DNA of 64,000 nucleotides. Origin: Costus lasius. Lineage: Eukaryota > Streptophyta > Magnoliopsida > Zingiberales > Costaceae. The notes below the pieces were generated by a model. It made no database searches, was not told where the DNA came from, and worked only from the letters and a program-made list of their open reading frames with translations. The stretch is from positions 45,668,507-45,732,506 of the forward strand of contig CM050449.1 in NCBI GenBank assembly GCA_027563935.2, read 5' to 3'. Positions 48,457 through 60,958 of this stretch are shown piece after piece (position 1 is the stretch's first letter; the number at the start of each line of letters is the position of its first letter). A program made the position numbers and the translations under genes.

Positions 48457-50388
48457 TTATCAACGTTTGTCTACACCTGCGATAGTGTACTTACATGATA
48501 ATGTCCCTGAAGACAGATTGGATCTGTGCTCAAATGGTTGTCCCTAGTTGATGTACCTGAGTGGATATGGGACAGCAGACATATGGGTATATCAGTGGTG
48601 GATATACTGGACCGACCCGCTATGAGGCAATGACTTGGTGTCATGAGTTATCCTCATAAGTGATAGGAGATGTATTGATCCCTTGACTTGAGGTCATTAG
48701 CCATTCTATATGGTCAGGGACATGCTTTGATACAACCTAACACCTCACCTTAGTTGGGAGGTAATAACGGTTGTCATTGAGCATGTCACAACCCATATGA
48801 AAAGGTCAATGGACAGACAAAGGATTTGCCCCTTCCTGAGGGAAGCTTGATATCCATAGAGCTCCTCTATGGTTCTATGACTGAAAGTGTATGGCCATAC
48901 CCAGGTGAGAACCTGATTTAGTCATAACCATGTGATTGGGTGAAAATAAGTAGTGACACACTTGTCCAATCGTATATCAGTTCGGCAAAGAGACTGTAAT
49001 GCATCTGTACCTAGTCGCGATGATGGGGATGTCGATGTCAATATCCATTCCAATGACCTGGGTAGCGGCGATGCACTGCTAGGTGCCACTCACTGCTTAT
49101 GGTGACCTTCGGTCAGCATTGCCAGCGTCAGAGGAACCTACAGGGTCACACACCAAGATACTCGCGTTCTCGTATTGATTGGGAAGCCTTATAATCGAGT
49201 TATTGGATAGCTCGGATCTATTTGGGAGATTTCATCAACGCCAATGGGCCTGATGAGATGGAAGAGAGTTATTGGAACCAAACTTTATTTTTGGCAGGTT
49301 GACTCGTATTTGACCATGGTTGCTCACATTTGGATTAGGCTTGCATTGGATTGGATCCAATTGCTTAATCAACCCATGCAATAAAGTTTGGGCTAGCTCA
49401 TTACCCAATGAGGCCTAATAACAAGTTATCATGAAGAATTAATGGGCTAAAGGGTATAATGGGGAGAAATCTCCAACCCATTGGTGCCTAGGGGCATAAT
49501 GGGGTGGAGTGGGCGAATTTGCTTCTTTTGGAAGCTTTAGGCGCCTTGCCCCTTCATCCTTGGATGGAATGAATGCCTCTATGGCAAGTCTTGGGGCTGA
49601 TATGGTTGCATAGTCTCTTTGGAAGGTCTTTGGCACATATGGCTAATAGGAAAAGGTTTATGGAAAGCTCTTGGAGAGTTTCCCTAACCCTAACCCTAAT
49701 TGCCACCCTTCTCGTACCCTAGCCACATACTCCCATGATAATTGTGCCCAACCCTGTTTTTCCGCCCCCTCAAGCCTCTATATATCTAGGAATGCGAGAG
49801 GCTCAAGTGATGATAATCTTGGCATGAGTAAGAAGTAAAGGGCAAAGAGCAAGGCTTTGCCGCAAGTCTTCTCTTCTATCTTCCACCTAGCCGCAAGCCT
49901 CTTCTATCCTTCTTCTCTTGGAGCAAGGAGGGATAGGACTTGGTGTCTTCATCCCCTTGCCTCTTATATTGGCGCATCTTCCCTGGAAGTTGGCGCAAGT
50001 AAAGATGAGGAGTTGAAGACATGGCGGCATCATCTCCTCTTCTTCTTCATTGGCACATATACCTTGGAGGTAGTGCAAGGCTTTAAGAAGGTTGCACAAA
50101 GGCTTGGATCTTCTTCCCGAGGCTAGCACTGGGCGCGGAAGAAGAGAGCTCGAGGCATCCGTGTGTGTGAGACTGTAGAGGGCGCACGCTTGGGCGCCTA
50201 CCTCGACATCGGCCTCGTCTTGCTTTAAGGAATTTTCTAGCTCATCGTGTCTTCTCCCTCGCTTGACGATCTTCACTAAGTTTTTGGGACTAGCTCGTTT
50301 CGGGGATATTGTTTCCACTGTGCAATGTATTTGTGTAATCTCTATCTCTGAAAATTATGAAATATCCCTAGGGTTTCCCAACATAGGG

Positions 50389-50470
50389 CACCAGGGAGAG
50401 CCACATGTTGATCCGATGGACACAACGGCTCAGGACAGTAAGAAGATAGGATCCGACGGCGAGGATTGAT
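50389..50470 (+). pseudogene. Athila-type ORF1 remnant, C-terminal end
   Basis: The frame of 28132-28290 resumes after the solo LTR and its duplicated 5 bases. It encodes HQGEPHVDPMDTTAQDSKK and ends GED before TGA at 50468-50470. The conserved frame on both sides supports the solo-LTR interpretation. Confidence 0.6.
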
Positions 50471-51676
50471 AGAGTTTTGTGAGTATCTCTTTCCCTTTAC
50501 TTTTTTGCATATTCTTCTAATTATCTATTTGATGTTTCATGTTTTATAGGGAAGGATGATTCCTCCATACATATTGTCTCCACCGTGCTACTTCACTCTG
50601 CTTTACATGCCTATATTTTTATTTTCGATATGGTTGTATGATGATGATGATATTGATTTTTGATCTTCGATGGGGTTGTATTATCATATCCAGGTATTGA
50701 TGATCTATTTCGATATGGTTGTATTACACATGATGATTTTTTTAATATTTTTTATGATATAATTTGATGGTTTATAAGTATAATTTTGATTGATATGATT
50801 GATTTATGACCTGGTCTATATTTTTAAGAAATTTATTCTTGATGACTTGTCTGATTCTATTGATGGTGAATGAACTCATGCTTATGATTAGGACTAGATC
50901 TATCATGACAAATTTATTTCTCTTATACATATCTACTTTTGAAATTTTTCATTGGTTGATGAATGAGATTTTAGGTGGATATATTATTTAAGGAATTTAA
51001 TTTAAAAGTGAAGCTACTTTTTGAATAAAATTAGCATATGAGTGTAATTTTTGAATTGATGTCAATTGATTAATCTAATTGATGTTTAGTCTATTTGCTA
51101 TTTGTTGGGAAGAAAGAATCCAAAATCCAGAAATAGTGAGTGACTCCACTACTTGGCACTGTGTAAAATTGACAGTGGTACCGAAGATATGGGTTGAAGT
51201 CTGAAAAGAAAGAAAAATTAGAGAGAAAGAAAAAGAAAATTACTCCTCTACTTGGCACTGTGTAAAATTAACAGTGGTACCAAAGACAAGACTTGAAGTC
51301 CAAATAAAAAGTGTGCATCTATGTGGGTACATCCCATCAAAAACACAAAAAGGAATAAAAAGAAAATTTTGATTGGAAAAAGATTTTTGCATATCCTATT
51401 CCTGTAAACAAAAGCATAATAGATTTGAACTGAAGATTAGATGAATTCACAAGATTGAAATTCTACTTTTTATACAAGTTGCAAAGTTTTATTTGATTAA
51501 GTTGTAGATCTTGAGGATTGAATTCGAAGGATGATATGTCTATTTAAAATTTTATGAATCAATTGGCGGATTTTTCATTGGTGGTTGTATTCCAGAAATT
51601 TATTCTTCATCAGAAAATCTTTTCCTATGATCAATTATTGATTTTTGCTTGAGGACAAGCAAAGTTTGAGTCTTAT
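50471..51676 (+). other. Noncoding interior of Athila-like element, no pol seen
   Basis: AT-rich, with no reverse transcriptase, RNase H or integrase motif in any frame. It has a two-copy repeat at 51149-51207 and 51247-51303 (CTACTTGGCACTGTGTAAAA core), each with a CACTGT/ACAGTG inverted repeat. CTTGAGGACAAGCAAAG at 51649-51665 is a motif I recall just upstream of Athila/Tat-type 3' LTRs. Confidence 0.6.
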
Positions 51677-52695
51677 GTGTTTGATGATGCTGAAATTTAT
51701 AGTAAATTTCATGCCATTTCATATGTCTTTTTGTATCAAATTCATGAACATTTGCTTATTTTTATGCCTTTTATCAATTACTGCAGAATCTACACTCTTT
51801 TTATTTTTGATGATTTTCAGGTAAAAAGGCACGATTTTCAGGCATTTTCAAGCAATTCAGATGCAAGAATGAATTATCACCATCAACAGGAGATAACATG
51901 TCAAATTTCATGAAGATTGGAGCTTCAGACCAAATTACGGTAGGGCCGTAATCTATATTACGGTACCGTATTTTCACCGGCTACCGTAATATTAGAGCAC
52001 TGCTATAATTTGGGAATTGTTCATCAAGAAAGAGTTTCAGAAATTACGGCACTACTATAATGATTTTCACGGGCCGTAATTTAGAGCGCTTTCCAACTAG
52101 AAATTTTGGCTGAAATTACGGCACTGCCATAAAGGATTTCATGGTACCAAAATTGCCAGACAGTTTCCACCCGATAACTTGACTGAAATTACGGCAATGT
52201 CGTAACCAAAAATATTTCCGTAATTACAACCTGGAGATGCGATTTTCACGGTCAAATTTGAGTCCGATTTTTGCGGGATCGATTGCGGACGATCCAAACC
52301 ATAATATTCAAAGCTGTAAGAAGCAAAAGGAGAGCTTTCGAGGAGACGAGGGAGGAGAGACCAAAAGCCCTAATTTTCATATACTAAAAAAAGGAGAAAT
52401 CGAGTTTCATGCTACCGACTTTGGTTTCGTTGCCGAGACGCGTATAGCGCATATCCGGCCGTGAAATTTGAAGGGAAGCTTCGCATGGAGCAAGAGAACA
52501 TACCCTATAAGTTTCAACATGAAAGGATCTCGATCAGAGAGCAGAAATCATGAGAGGGTCTTGAGATGAGGGAAGTCAAATCGCTCGGAAAGTATAGCAT
52601 GAAACACGGAAAATCAGCGCGAATTCGTTTCGAGGCAATACTAATGCGAGAGAAATCCAACGGCACCCAAAATTACTGAAATTCACTCACTAACC
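51677..52695 (+). repeat. Athila-like LTR, left portion
   Basis: The probable start is TGTTTGATGATGC after the AAGCAAAGTTTGAG motif; the exact boundary is uncertain. It contains a cluster of TTACGG/CCGTAA motifs (51945-52225). The segment TTTTCAGGTAAAAAGGCACG near 51815 and the cluster recur at 57417-57771. It is cut at 52695 by copia F; TAACC (52691-52695) is the expected target duplication. Confidence 0.55.
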
Positions 52696-54388
52696 TGAAA
52701 GTCCCCTACAAGAGGGGGGGGGGGGCGAAACCCTAATATGCACATTTAAGATTTGCATAGGCGGAATCTAGGGTTTCCTAGGATCGCATGTAGCAGGATC
52801 ATATGATTAACTTTAACGATTGTATAGATCTAAAGAAGAGATCATACCAATGCCATGTCTTAGATGGCGACTTGGAAGCAAGAGGGCAATGTGGCTCTCC
52901 TCCAAAGCGCGCGCACACAAGATGAAGAGGGCTTCCTCCTTATCGCTCCTTGTGCTAGCAAGGATCTCCAAGTGTCCTAATCGCTTGAAGGGATGAGATC
53001 TCCTTGTTCTCTTGGCTTTTCGGAATTCTCTCCAAGGCGTGAAGAAGTCACCATGAGAGAGAGTAGGGCGTCAAGAGAAGAGGCAAGCGTTTTAGACGTT
53101 TAGGCGTTTTTGAGGAAGTGGCCTTCATGACTTTCCAAAAATAGAAGCCATGCGCCCATGATCTCATAACCGACCAAAAATGCCTTCAAGCTTTGAACCA
53201 TGCGTTCACTCATGTGAACCGGTTCAAGCCAATTCGATTCCTTTGCATTTGGCTCAAAGACCAAATCAAACCAGCCCAAGCCATGGTCTAGATCTTACTG
53301 AACCATATGGTTCAAGATCTAACCGTTGATCTCTTGATGCTCTTGATCTCACCGATCTACCATCAATTCTCTCGATCGAAGCTTACCGATCTAAAGCCCT
53401 AATCAATCAAACATGATCAGACCAGATCTCACTTACAATCAGAGATTAAATCCCTTTAAACTGAACCAAAACAATTCAGTCCACACGATCTGACATAAGT
53501 AAGCCATATCATTAAATTGTGCGACCCTAAGGGTTTCCTTTAAATGTCGGTAACGATAACTTACGTTATCACTATCAGTGAGGGGTATCTAGCAACACAT
53601 CACTGTCTCCCGATATAAAGGAAAGAGTCTTCCAAGACTACACCCAAACCATAACACAAGTGTGAACCCAAGTCACTTGACATATATGTTTCCTTTGCCA
53701 CTGGACGTTCTTATTGGACAAGCGTGTCAAGCCTGTAATTCCAATATGATGAGAATGATTAGATCAGATGAACATAGTCATCTGGGTATGGCCATACACT
53801 TTCTCAATCATCTCATCCAGGGGGCCCCTATAGAACATCACACTCCAAACAAGGAGACGGCAATCCTTTATCTATCACTAGTGCCCTAACATGACTCATG
53901 CTCATTATCCAAGATAGTCTATAACCATTATATTTCAAATGATATTGAACTACCTCAAAACAATGCCAATCACCATTTAGAAACACAAGTGATCTCAAGT
54001 CAGAGGAAATATGCCACTTGTTTGCATATTAGGATTATTCACATTGTGACAAGCAATTGAATATCCTAAGTAGGGTCTGTCCAGTACATCCAATGTACCC
54101 ATGAGTCTACATCTTATTCCATGCTCGAAGCATCCTATAAGATTAGAACACATATTAGTCTCCATCATATCAAGGCTGTCTCATGTTCACCAAGATATCT
54201 CGACTAAGGATAAAACTGCATGTCAGCCAAGCTGAACAGCATTGAGACATTATTCAGAAGTATACATATTGCAGCAGATGATGTAACAACCTGAATAACA
54301 ACCATTGCCTTTATAAACATTGAGTTTATACATGATACTGAAATAATCCCAAGGCCTCAAACATTAGCCTTAAGGGCATACCCCAACA
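52696..54388 (-). repeat. 3' LTR of copia F
   Basis: About 1693 bp, plus-strand TGAAAGTCCCC..CCCCAACA. It contains a run of twelve G at 52714-52725, within the CCCC/GGGG-rich end typical of this family. Polypurine tract at 54389-54399. Confidence 0.92.
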
Positions 54389-54408
54389 ATCTCCCACTTG
54401 CACTTAAT

Positions 54409-55927
54409 CTAATGGTTGAGAAATCTCAATCCCATATTATTACAGTGCTTCTCATGCTTCTGCTGTGCCAGAGGCTTAGTAAGCGAGTCAGCTAGATTGT
54501 CATCTTTATGAACCTTGCAGATTTTGATCTCGCCACGATCAATGATCTCCCGGATCAAGTGAAACCTTCTCTGTATGTGCTTGGACTTCTGGTGCGACCG
54601 TGGTTCCTTTGCTTGAGCTATAGCTCTAGTGTTATCACAAAAGATAACCGAAGGATCTGCACTCGAAGGAACAACACCAAGTTCCTGAATGAACTTACGA
54701 ATCCACACTGCCTCCTTGGATGCTTCCGAGGCTGCAACATACTCGGCTTCTATTGTGGAATCAGCAACAATTGATTGTTTGAAACTTTTCCACACCACTG
54801 CTCCTCCATTCAAGCTAAAAACATAGCCTGATTGCGATCGAAAATCATCCTGGTCAGATTGGAACGAAGCGTCAGTATATCCTTCAATACTGAGTTCTTC
54901 CTGACCTCCATAAATCAAGAACATATCTTTGGTCCTCCGAAGATATTTCAAAATGTTCTTGACTGCAATCCAGTGTGCCTGTCCTGGATTACTTTGGAAT
55001 CGACTGGTCACGCTTAACCCGTAAGCAACGTCTGGGCGAGTACACAACATCGCATACATAATGGACCCAATAGCCGAAGCATAAGGCGTATTGTCCATTT
55101 CATCTTTCTCAGTCTGTGTTTGTGGACACTGACTCTTTGAAAGATTCAGACCATGTTTGACTGGAAGATATCCTCTTTTAGAATTTTCTAAATGGAATCT
55201 CTCCAGGACTTTATCGATGTAAGTACTCTGGCACAGCCCGAAAAGCCTCTTAGATCTATCTCTGTAGATCTTCACACCTAATACATAGGCTGCTTCTCCT
55301 AAATCTTTCATCTGGAAACATTTTCTTAACCATGCTTTTACAGCATGAAGTTCAGGAATATCGTTTCCAATGATCAAGATATCATCGACGTAGAGGACTA
55401 GGAAAGTAATCACGCTCCCACTAAACCTCTTATATACACACGGGTCATCTTCATTCTTGATGAAACCAAACTCACAGATTGATTCATCAAAACGAATATT
55501 CCAGCTTCTTGCTTGTTTAAGTCCATAAATGGACTTCTTTAATTTGCATATTTTATGACGATCTGATGGATTGATAAAACCTTCAGGTTGTGTCATATAC
55601 ACATCCTCTTCCAGTTTTCCATTAAGGAAAGCGGTTTTCACATCCATTTGCCAGATCTCATAATCATAATATGCTGCTATCGCAAGAATAATCCGAATAG
55701 ACTTGAACATGGCTACAGGAGAGAAAGTTTCATCATAATCTATCCCGTAGATTTGTTTGAAACCTTTCGCAACTAGCCTGCCTTTATAGGTAACCACGTT
55801 ACCATCCATGTCAATCTTCTTCTTGAAGATCCATTTACAGCCTATAGGGATTACTCCCGGAGGCGGATCAACCAAATCCCAGACTTGGTTATCTGACATG
55901 GAGTCCATCTCGGCTCGCATAGCTTCA
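54409..55927 (-). pseudogene. Copia F pol, reverse transcriptase and RNase H only
   Basis: A single open frame on the minus strand of just over 500 codons, from the AMRAEMDSMSDNQV region to the normal end. Reverse transcriptase has WIFKKKIDMDG and LYVDDILIIGN. One codon is missing in the GLKQA/RSWNIRF segment compared with B. RNase H has YTDASFQSD, but STIEAEYVA in place of STTEAEYVA, and DNTRAIA in place of DNTGAIA. The first few codons of the open frame come from the joined family-2 LTR and are not part of the gene. It is truncated and has no gag, protease or integrase. Confidence 0.92.
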
Positions 55928-57416
55928 CGACCCATATGAGAAGGTCAATGGACAGACATAGGATTTGCCCCTTCCTTAGGGAAGTATGATATCCATGGAG
56001 CTCCTCTATGGTTCTATGACTGAGAGTGTATGGCCATACCCAGGAAAGAACCTGTTTTAGTCATAGCCATGTGATTGGATGAAAACAAGTGGTGACACAC
56101 TTGTCCAATCGGATATCAGTTCGGCAAAGAGACTGTAATGCATCTGTACCTAGTTGCGATGATGGGGATGTCGATGTCGATATCCATTCCAATGACCTGG
56201 TTAGCAGCGATGCACTGCTAGGTGCCACTCACTACTTGTGATGACCTTTGGTCAACACTGCCAGCGTCAAAGGAACCTACAGGGTCGCACACCTTGATAC
56301 TTGAGTTCTCGTATTGATCGGGGAAGCCTTATGATCGAGTTATTGGATAACTTGGATCTAATTGGGAGATTTCATCAGCACAAATGGGCCTGATGAGATG
56401 GAAGAATATTATTGGAGCCAAACTTCATTTTTGGCAGGTTGACCCGTATTTGACCATGGTTGGTCACATTTGGATTAGGGTTGCATTGGATTGGATCCAA
56501 GTGCTTAATCAACCCATGTAATGGAGTTTGGGCTAGCTCATTATCCAATGAGGCCCAATAATAAGTTGTCATGAAGATAAGAAGGGCTAGAAGGGTATAA
56601 TGGGGACAAATCTTCTCCCCTAGGCGTCTATGGGCATAATGGGGAGAAGTGGCACAATTTGCTTCATAAGGAAGCAATTGGCGCCTCCCCCCTTTATCCC
56701 TTATGGTATGAATGCCTATATGGCAACGCTTGGGGTGCAAGGCAAGGCCTTGGCACACAAAGAAAGGCATGGACACAAAAGGAACGGTTGAATGAGAATT
56801 ATGGAAATGTCTTGGAGACTTTCCTTGTCTCAAACCTTCTCATCCTAGCCGCCCACTTGTCTTGATCCTAGCCTTTCATAAACCGCCTCTTGCCCTATAA
56901 AAGAGCACCTAGCCGACCCCTCTTATGAGTGATTAATCCTTGAAGGTGTGAACACAAGAAGAGGGGCGAGTGCTAGGAGCAAGGGCGCATCTTCCTTCTT
57001 CCATAGCCGCAAGCTTCTCCCTCCTTTCCTCTTGGCGCAAGGAGCTTTGGTGCTTGGCGGCTTGGCTTGTTTCCTTCTTCTCTTGGCGCATCCTTTCTCT
57101 TGGTGGCGCAAGTGAAGTGGAGCATCTCCCTAAGGCTTTGATCTTCTTCCCGAGGCTAGCACTGGGCGTGGAAGAAGAGATCTCAAGAGATCCGTGTGTG
57201 TGAGACTGCAGAGGGCACACACTTGGGCGCCTACATCGGCATCACTCCAAATCGCTCTTAAGGTATTTCTTAACTCATCGTGTCGACTCTCTTGCTTGCG
57301 ATCTTCACTGGGTTTTTGGGACCGGCCTGTTTCGGGGACATTCTTCCGCTGTGCAATGTATGTATGTATGTCTATGACTCTAAAAAATAGTAAAATGTCC
57401 CCGGGGTTTCCCACCA
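55925..57416 (+). repeat. Family-2 copia LTR, left 0.47 kb deleted
   Basis: Aligns with 2850-4472 of the complete family-2 LTR. Palindrome GTATGGCCATAC at 56028-56039, TATA box CTATAAAAG at 56895-56903, hairpin at 57142-57178. The end reads CCCACCA, one base changed from CCCAACA. Confidence 0.88.
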
Positions 57417-57771
57417 AAAAGCACTATTTCAAGGCGTTTTCATGCAAAATCCAACACATAAAAGAGTTACCATCATCAAGAGGAGGTCACCCAAGAAATT
57501 TCACGTAAAACAGAGCAACTCAGCAAAATACGGTAGTGTCGTAATCCATTTTACGGTACCGTAATTTCAGACGGTAGCGTAAAATCAGAACACTGCCGTA
57601 ATTTGGAGGATTTTCCGAACAGAAAGTTTTTGTGATTTTACGGCACTGCCATAAAGAATTACACTGCCGTATTTTTCAGCGCTTTCAGAAGAGAAACCTT
57701 TGCTGATTTTACAGCACGGCCGTAAACTATTCTACAGTACCGTATTTCCCAGGCGATCCAAACCAGAGAAC
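57417..57771 (+). repeat. Athila-like LTR, second copy fragment
   Basis: Similar to about 51826-52300: the same order of AAAAAGCAC, GCGTTTTCATGCAA, ATCATCAAGAGG and a TTACGG/CCGTAA cluster (57528-57750), ending GCGATCCAAACCAGAGAAC. Divergence is clearly higher than among the copia copies. AGAAC (57767-57771) would be the target duplication of the copia LTR that follows. Confidence 0.6.
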
Positions 57772-58034
57772 TGAAAGTCCCCTAAAGGAGGGGGGGCGAA
57801 ACCCTAAAGTGGCGCATGTAGAATTTTGGGCAGCGGAAATAAGGGTTTCTAGGTGATCGGTTGCATGCATGTCATATGATCAACCTTCAAAAACTTGTAT
57901 ACATTGATAAGAGTCATACCATCGCCATTGCTTGGATGGTGCCTTGGAAGAAGAGAGCGAAAGGGATCTCCTCCAGAAGATGCGCACACAAGAAGAAGAT
58001 CGCCTACTCCTTGTTGATCCTTGTGCTATCAAAG
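57772..58034 (-). repeat. Family-1 copia LTR end, interrupted after 263 bp
   Basis: Plus-strand TGAAAGTCCCC start with the GGGGGCGAAACCC block. At 58035 a second family-1 LTR begins inside it; CAAAG at 58030-58034 is the candidate target duplication. The remainder is beyond the window. Confidence 0.85.
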
Positions 58035-59290
58035 TGAAAGTCCCCTTAACAAAGGGGGCGAAACCCTAGATAGGCGCATATGGAGGTTTTCATGCAGCGG
58101 AAGGGGTTTCTAGGATCTTTTTCATATTATATGATCAACTTATAAGTGATTGCAAATAAGAATCAAGGAATCGATTCTCACCAAAGCCATTGCTTGGATG
58201 GCGTCTAGGAAGAAGAGACTCAAGCACTTCTCCTCCAAATGGTGCACACACAAATGATGTCGCCTACTCCCTTAGTGCTCCTTGTGCTAGCAAGGTTCTA
58301 AGGAGTTCTTGTCGAGTGAAAGGAATGAGAAGATTTTTCCTTCTTGGCTGAATCCTCACGAAGCTTCATGGTGTCGCCACACACGAAAACGTCAAGAGGA
58401 ATCTCTCGGGAAAGGCGAGAATAGAACTCACTTCTATTCGAACGTGAAGCGTGTCTCATGTGGAGATCATGGTTTCCAAAAATAGAAACCCACATACGCT
58501 CAAACGTTCACGCCAAGTGAACTAGTCGTTACACCCTCTCCCCTTGAACCATGCGCTCACTTGATGAGCTGGTTCATTTTGATTTGGTTCAAATACCAAT
58601 CAAGCCAAGCCTTTAGTCCAGATCAAATTAAACCCTAAGGTTCCAGATCTAACCGTTCATCTCTTGATGCACCCTGATCTCACCGATCTAGCATCCATTC
58701 TCTCGATCGAAGCTTACCGATCTCAAGCCCTAATCAATCAAACATGATCAGACCAGATCTCACTCACAATCAGAGATTAAATCCCTTTAAACTGAACCCT
58801 GACAATTTAGTCCACACGACCTGACTTAAGTAAGCCATATCATCAAATTGTGCGACCCTAAGGGTTTCCTTTAAATGTCGGTAACGATAACTTACGTTAT
58901 CACGATTAGTGAGGGGTATCTAGCAACACATCACTGTCTCCCGATATAAAGGAAAGAGTCTTCCAAGACTACACCCAAACCACAGCACAAGTGTGAATCC
59001 ATTTCACAAGGCATACATGATTCCTTTGCCACTGGATGTTCTTATTGGACAAGCGTGTCAAGCCTGTAGCTCCAATATGATGAACATGATTAGATCAGAT
59101 GAACATAGTCACCTGGGTATGGCCATACACTTTCTCAATCATCTCATCCAGGGGGCCCCTTTAGAACATCACACTCCTTAAACAAGGAGACGGCAATCCT
59201 ATATCTATCACTAGTGCCCTAACCTGACTCATGATCATTATCCAAGATAGTCTATAACCATTATGTTTCAAATGATATTGAACTACCTCA
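58035..59290 (-). repeat. Family-1 copia LTR G, interrupted by element H
   Basis: The plus-strand start TGAAAGTCCCC continues in normal family-1 LTR order for 1256 bp up to GAACTACCTCA. There a plus-strand LTR begins. CCTCA (59286-59290) is the candidate target duplication. The remaining 430 bases should lie right of element H. Confidence 0.87.
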
Positions 59291-60958
59291 TGTTGGGGTA
59301 TGCCCTTAAGACTAATGTTTGAGGTCTTGGGATTGTAACAGTATCATGTAATAAACTGTTATGTTTATAAAGGCATGGTTGTTATTCAGTTAGCTACATT
59401 GTCTGCTGCAATATATGTTCTTCTGAATAATGTCTCAAAGCTGTTCAGCTAGGCTGACATGCAGTTATGTCCTTAGTCGATGTATCTTGGTGAACATGAG
59501 ACAGCCTTGATATGGTTAAGACTAATATGTGTTCTAGTCTTATAGGATGCTTCGAGCATGGAATAAGATGTAGACTCATGGGTACATTGGATGTACTGGA
59601 CAGACCCTACTAGGATATTCAATTGTTTGTCACAATGTGAATAATCCTTGAATATGACAAGTGGCACATTTCCTCTGACTTGAGATCACTTGTGTTTCTA
59701 AATGATGATTGTCATTGTTTTGAGGTAGTTCAATATCATTTGAAACATAATGATTATAAACTATCTTGGATGGTGAGCTTGAGTCATGTTAGGGCACTAG
59801 TGATAGACATAGGATTGCCGTCTCCTTGTTTAAGGAGTGTGATGTTCTTAAGGGGCCCCCTGGATGAGATGATTGAGAAAGTGTATGGCCATACCCAGGT
59901 GACTATGTTCATCTGATCTAATCGTGCTCATCATATTGGAGATACAAGCTTGACAGGCTTGTCCAATAAAGAACATCCAGTGGCAAAGGAAATATGTATG
60001 CTTTGTGAGTTGATTCACACTTGTGCTGTTTATGGGTGTAGTCTTGGAAGACTCTTTCCTTTATATCGGGAGACAATGATATGTTGCTAGATACCCCTCA
60101 CTGATCGTGATAACGTGAGTTATCGTTACCGACATTTAAAGGAAACCCTCAGGGTTGCACAATTTGATGATATGGCTTACTTAAGTCAGATCGTATGGAC
60201 TGAATTGTTTGGGTTCAGTTTAAAGGGATTTAATCTCTGATTGTAAGTGAGATCTGGTCTGATCATGTTTGATTGATTGGGGCTTGAGATCGGTAAGCTT
60301 CGATCGAGAGAATGGATGCTGGATCGGTGAGATCAGGAGCATCGAGAGATCAACGGTGAGATCAAGTACCTTAGGGTTTAATGTGATCTGGACTAATTGC
60401 TTGGGTTAATTGGTCTATGAACCAGACCTAATTGAACCGGCTCTAGATATGAGCGCTTGGTTCAAAGTAGAGAGAAAAATGCGATTGGTTCATGAGCGCA
60501 TGAACACATGATCGCATGAAAGAGAGGTTGGCTATTTTTAGTAACCACGCCTCCATGTCTTGAGTGGAGCGCATCTCTTGTCGTCTCAACCCCCCCTATT
60601 CTCGTCGCTCTCGTGTGTGGAACTTTTGTTCACGCCTTAGAGACTCGAGGATCAAGGAAGCAAGAACTCTCTCTTCCCTTCAAACGATCAAGACACCTTG
60701 GACGATCCTTGCTAGCACAAGGAGCATCAAGGAAGGAGCACATCTTCATCTTGTGTGCGAGACTTTGGAGAAGAGGCTCTTGCAACTTTTGCTTCCAAGG
60801 CGCCATCTAGAAATGGCTATGGTATGAATCATTTTTATTCATGCAGAGTTTATAAGTTGATCATAATACATGCTAAGCGATTTGAAAGCCCTAGATTCCG
60901 CTAGTTTTTGTTGCGCCTCCTGTTAGGGTTTTCGCCCCCCTTGTATGGGGTTCTTTCA
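59291..60958 (+). repeat. 5' LTR of copia H
   Basis: 1668 bp, TGTTGGGG..CTTTCA; palindrome at 59883-59894. Primer-binding site TGGTATCAGAGC follows at 60961-60972. Confidence 0.93.

Larger units (their letters stand above)
28291..50383 (+). repeat. Family-2 copia solo LTR, split by element C
   Basis: The left piece 28291-28383 starts TGTTGGTGTATATG. The right piece 48462-50383 ends CCCAACA. Joined length is about 2.0 kb, close to the 2091 bp of the copy at 2382. Both flanks are Athila ORF1 in the same reading frame, with AAGGG at 28286-28290 and TAGGG at 50384-50388, a target duplication with one mismatch. No internal region is present, so this is a solo LTR from LTR-LTR recombination. TATA-like CTATATATC at 49778-49786, palindrome at 48889-48900. 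Confidence 0.85.
52696..55927 (-). mobile_element. Ty1/copia family-1 element F, 5' part deleted
   Basis: A minus-strand element keeping its 3' LTR and the reverse transcriptase/RNase H end of pol. Everything upstream, including integrase, gag, leader and 5' LTR, is missing. The break at 55925-55927 joins a family-2 LTR through a 3-base overlap, TCA. Confidence 0.9.

Noticed and set aside
52714..52725. Run of twelve G as a regulatory quadruplex
   Set aside because: A single homopolymer in one copy; other LTRs have five to seven G at the same place, so it is more likely slippage or sequencing error.
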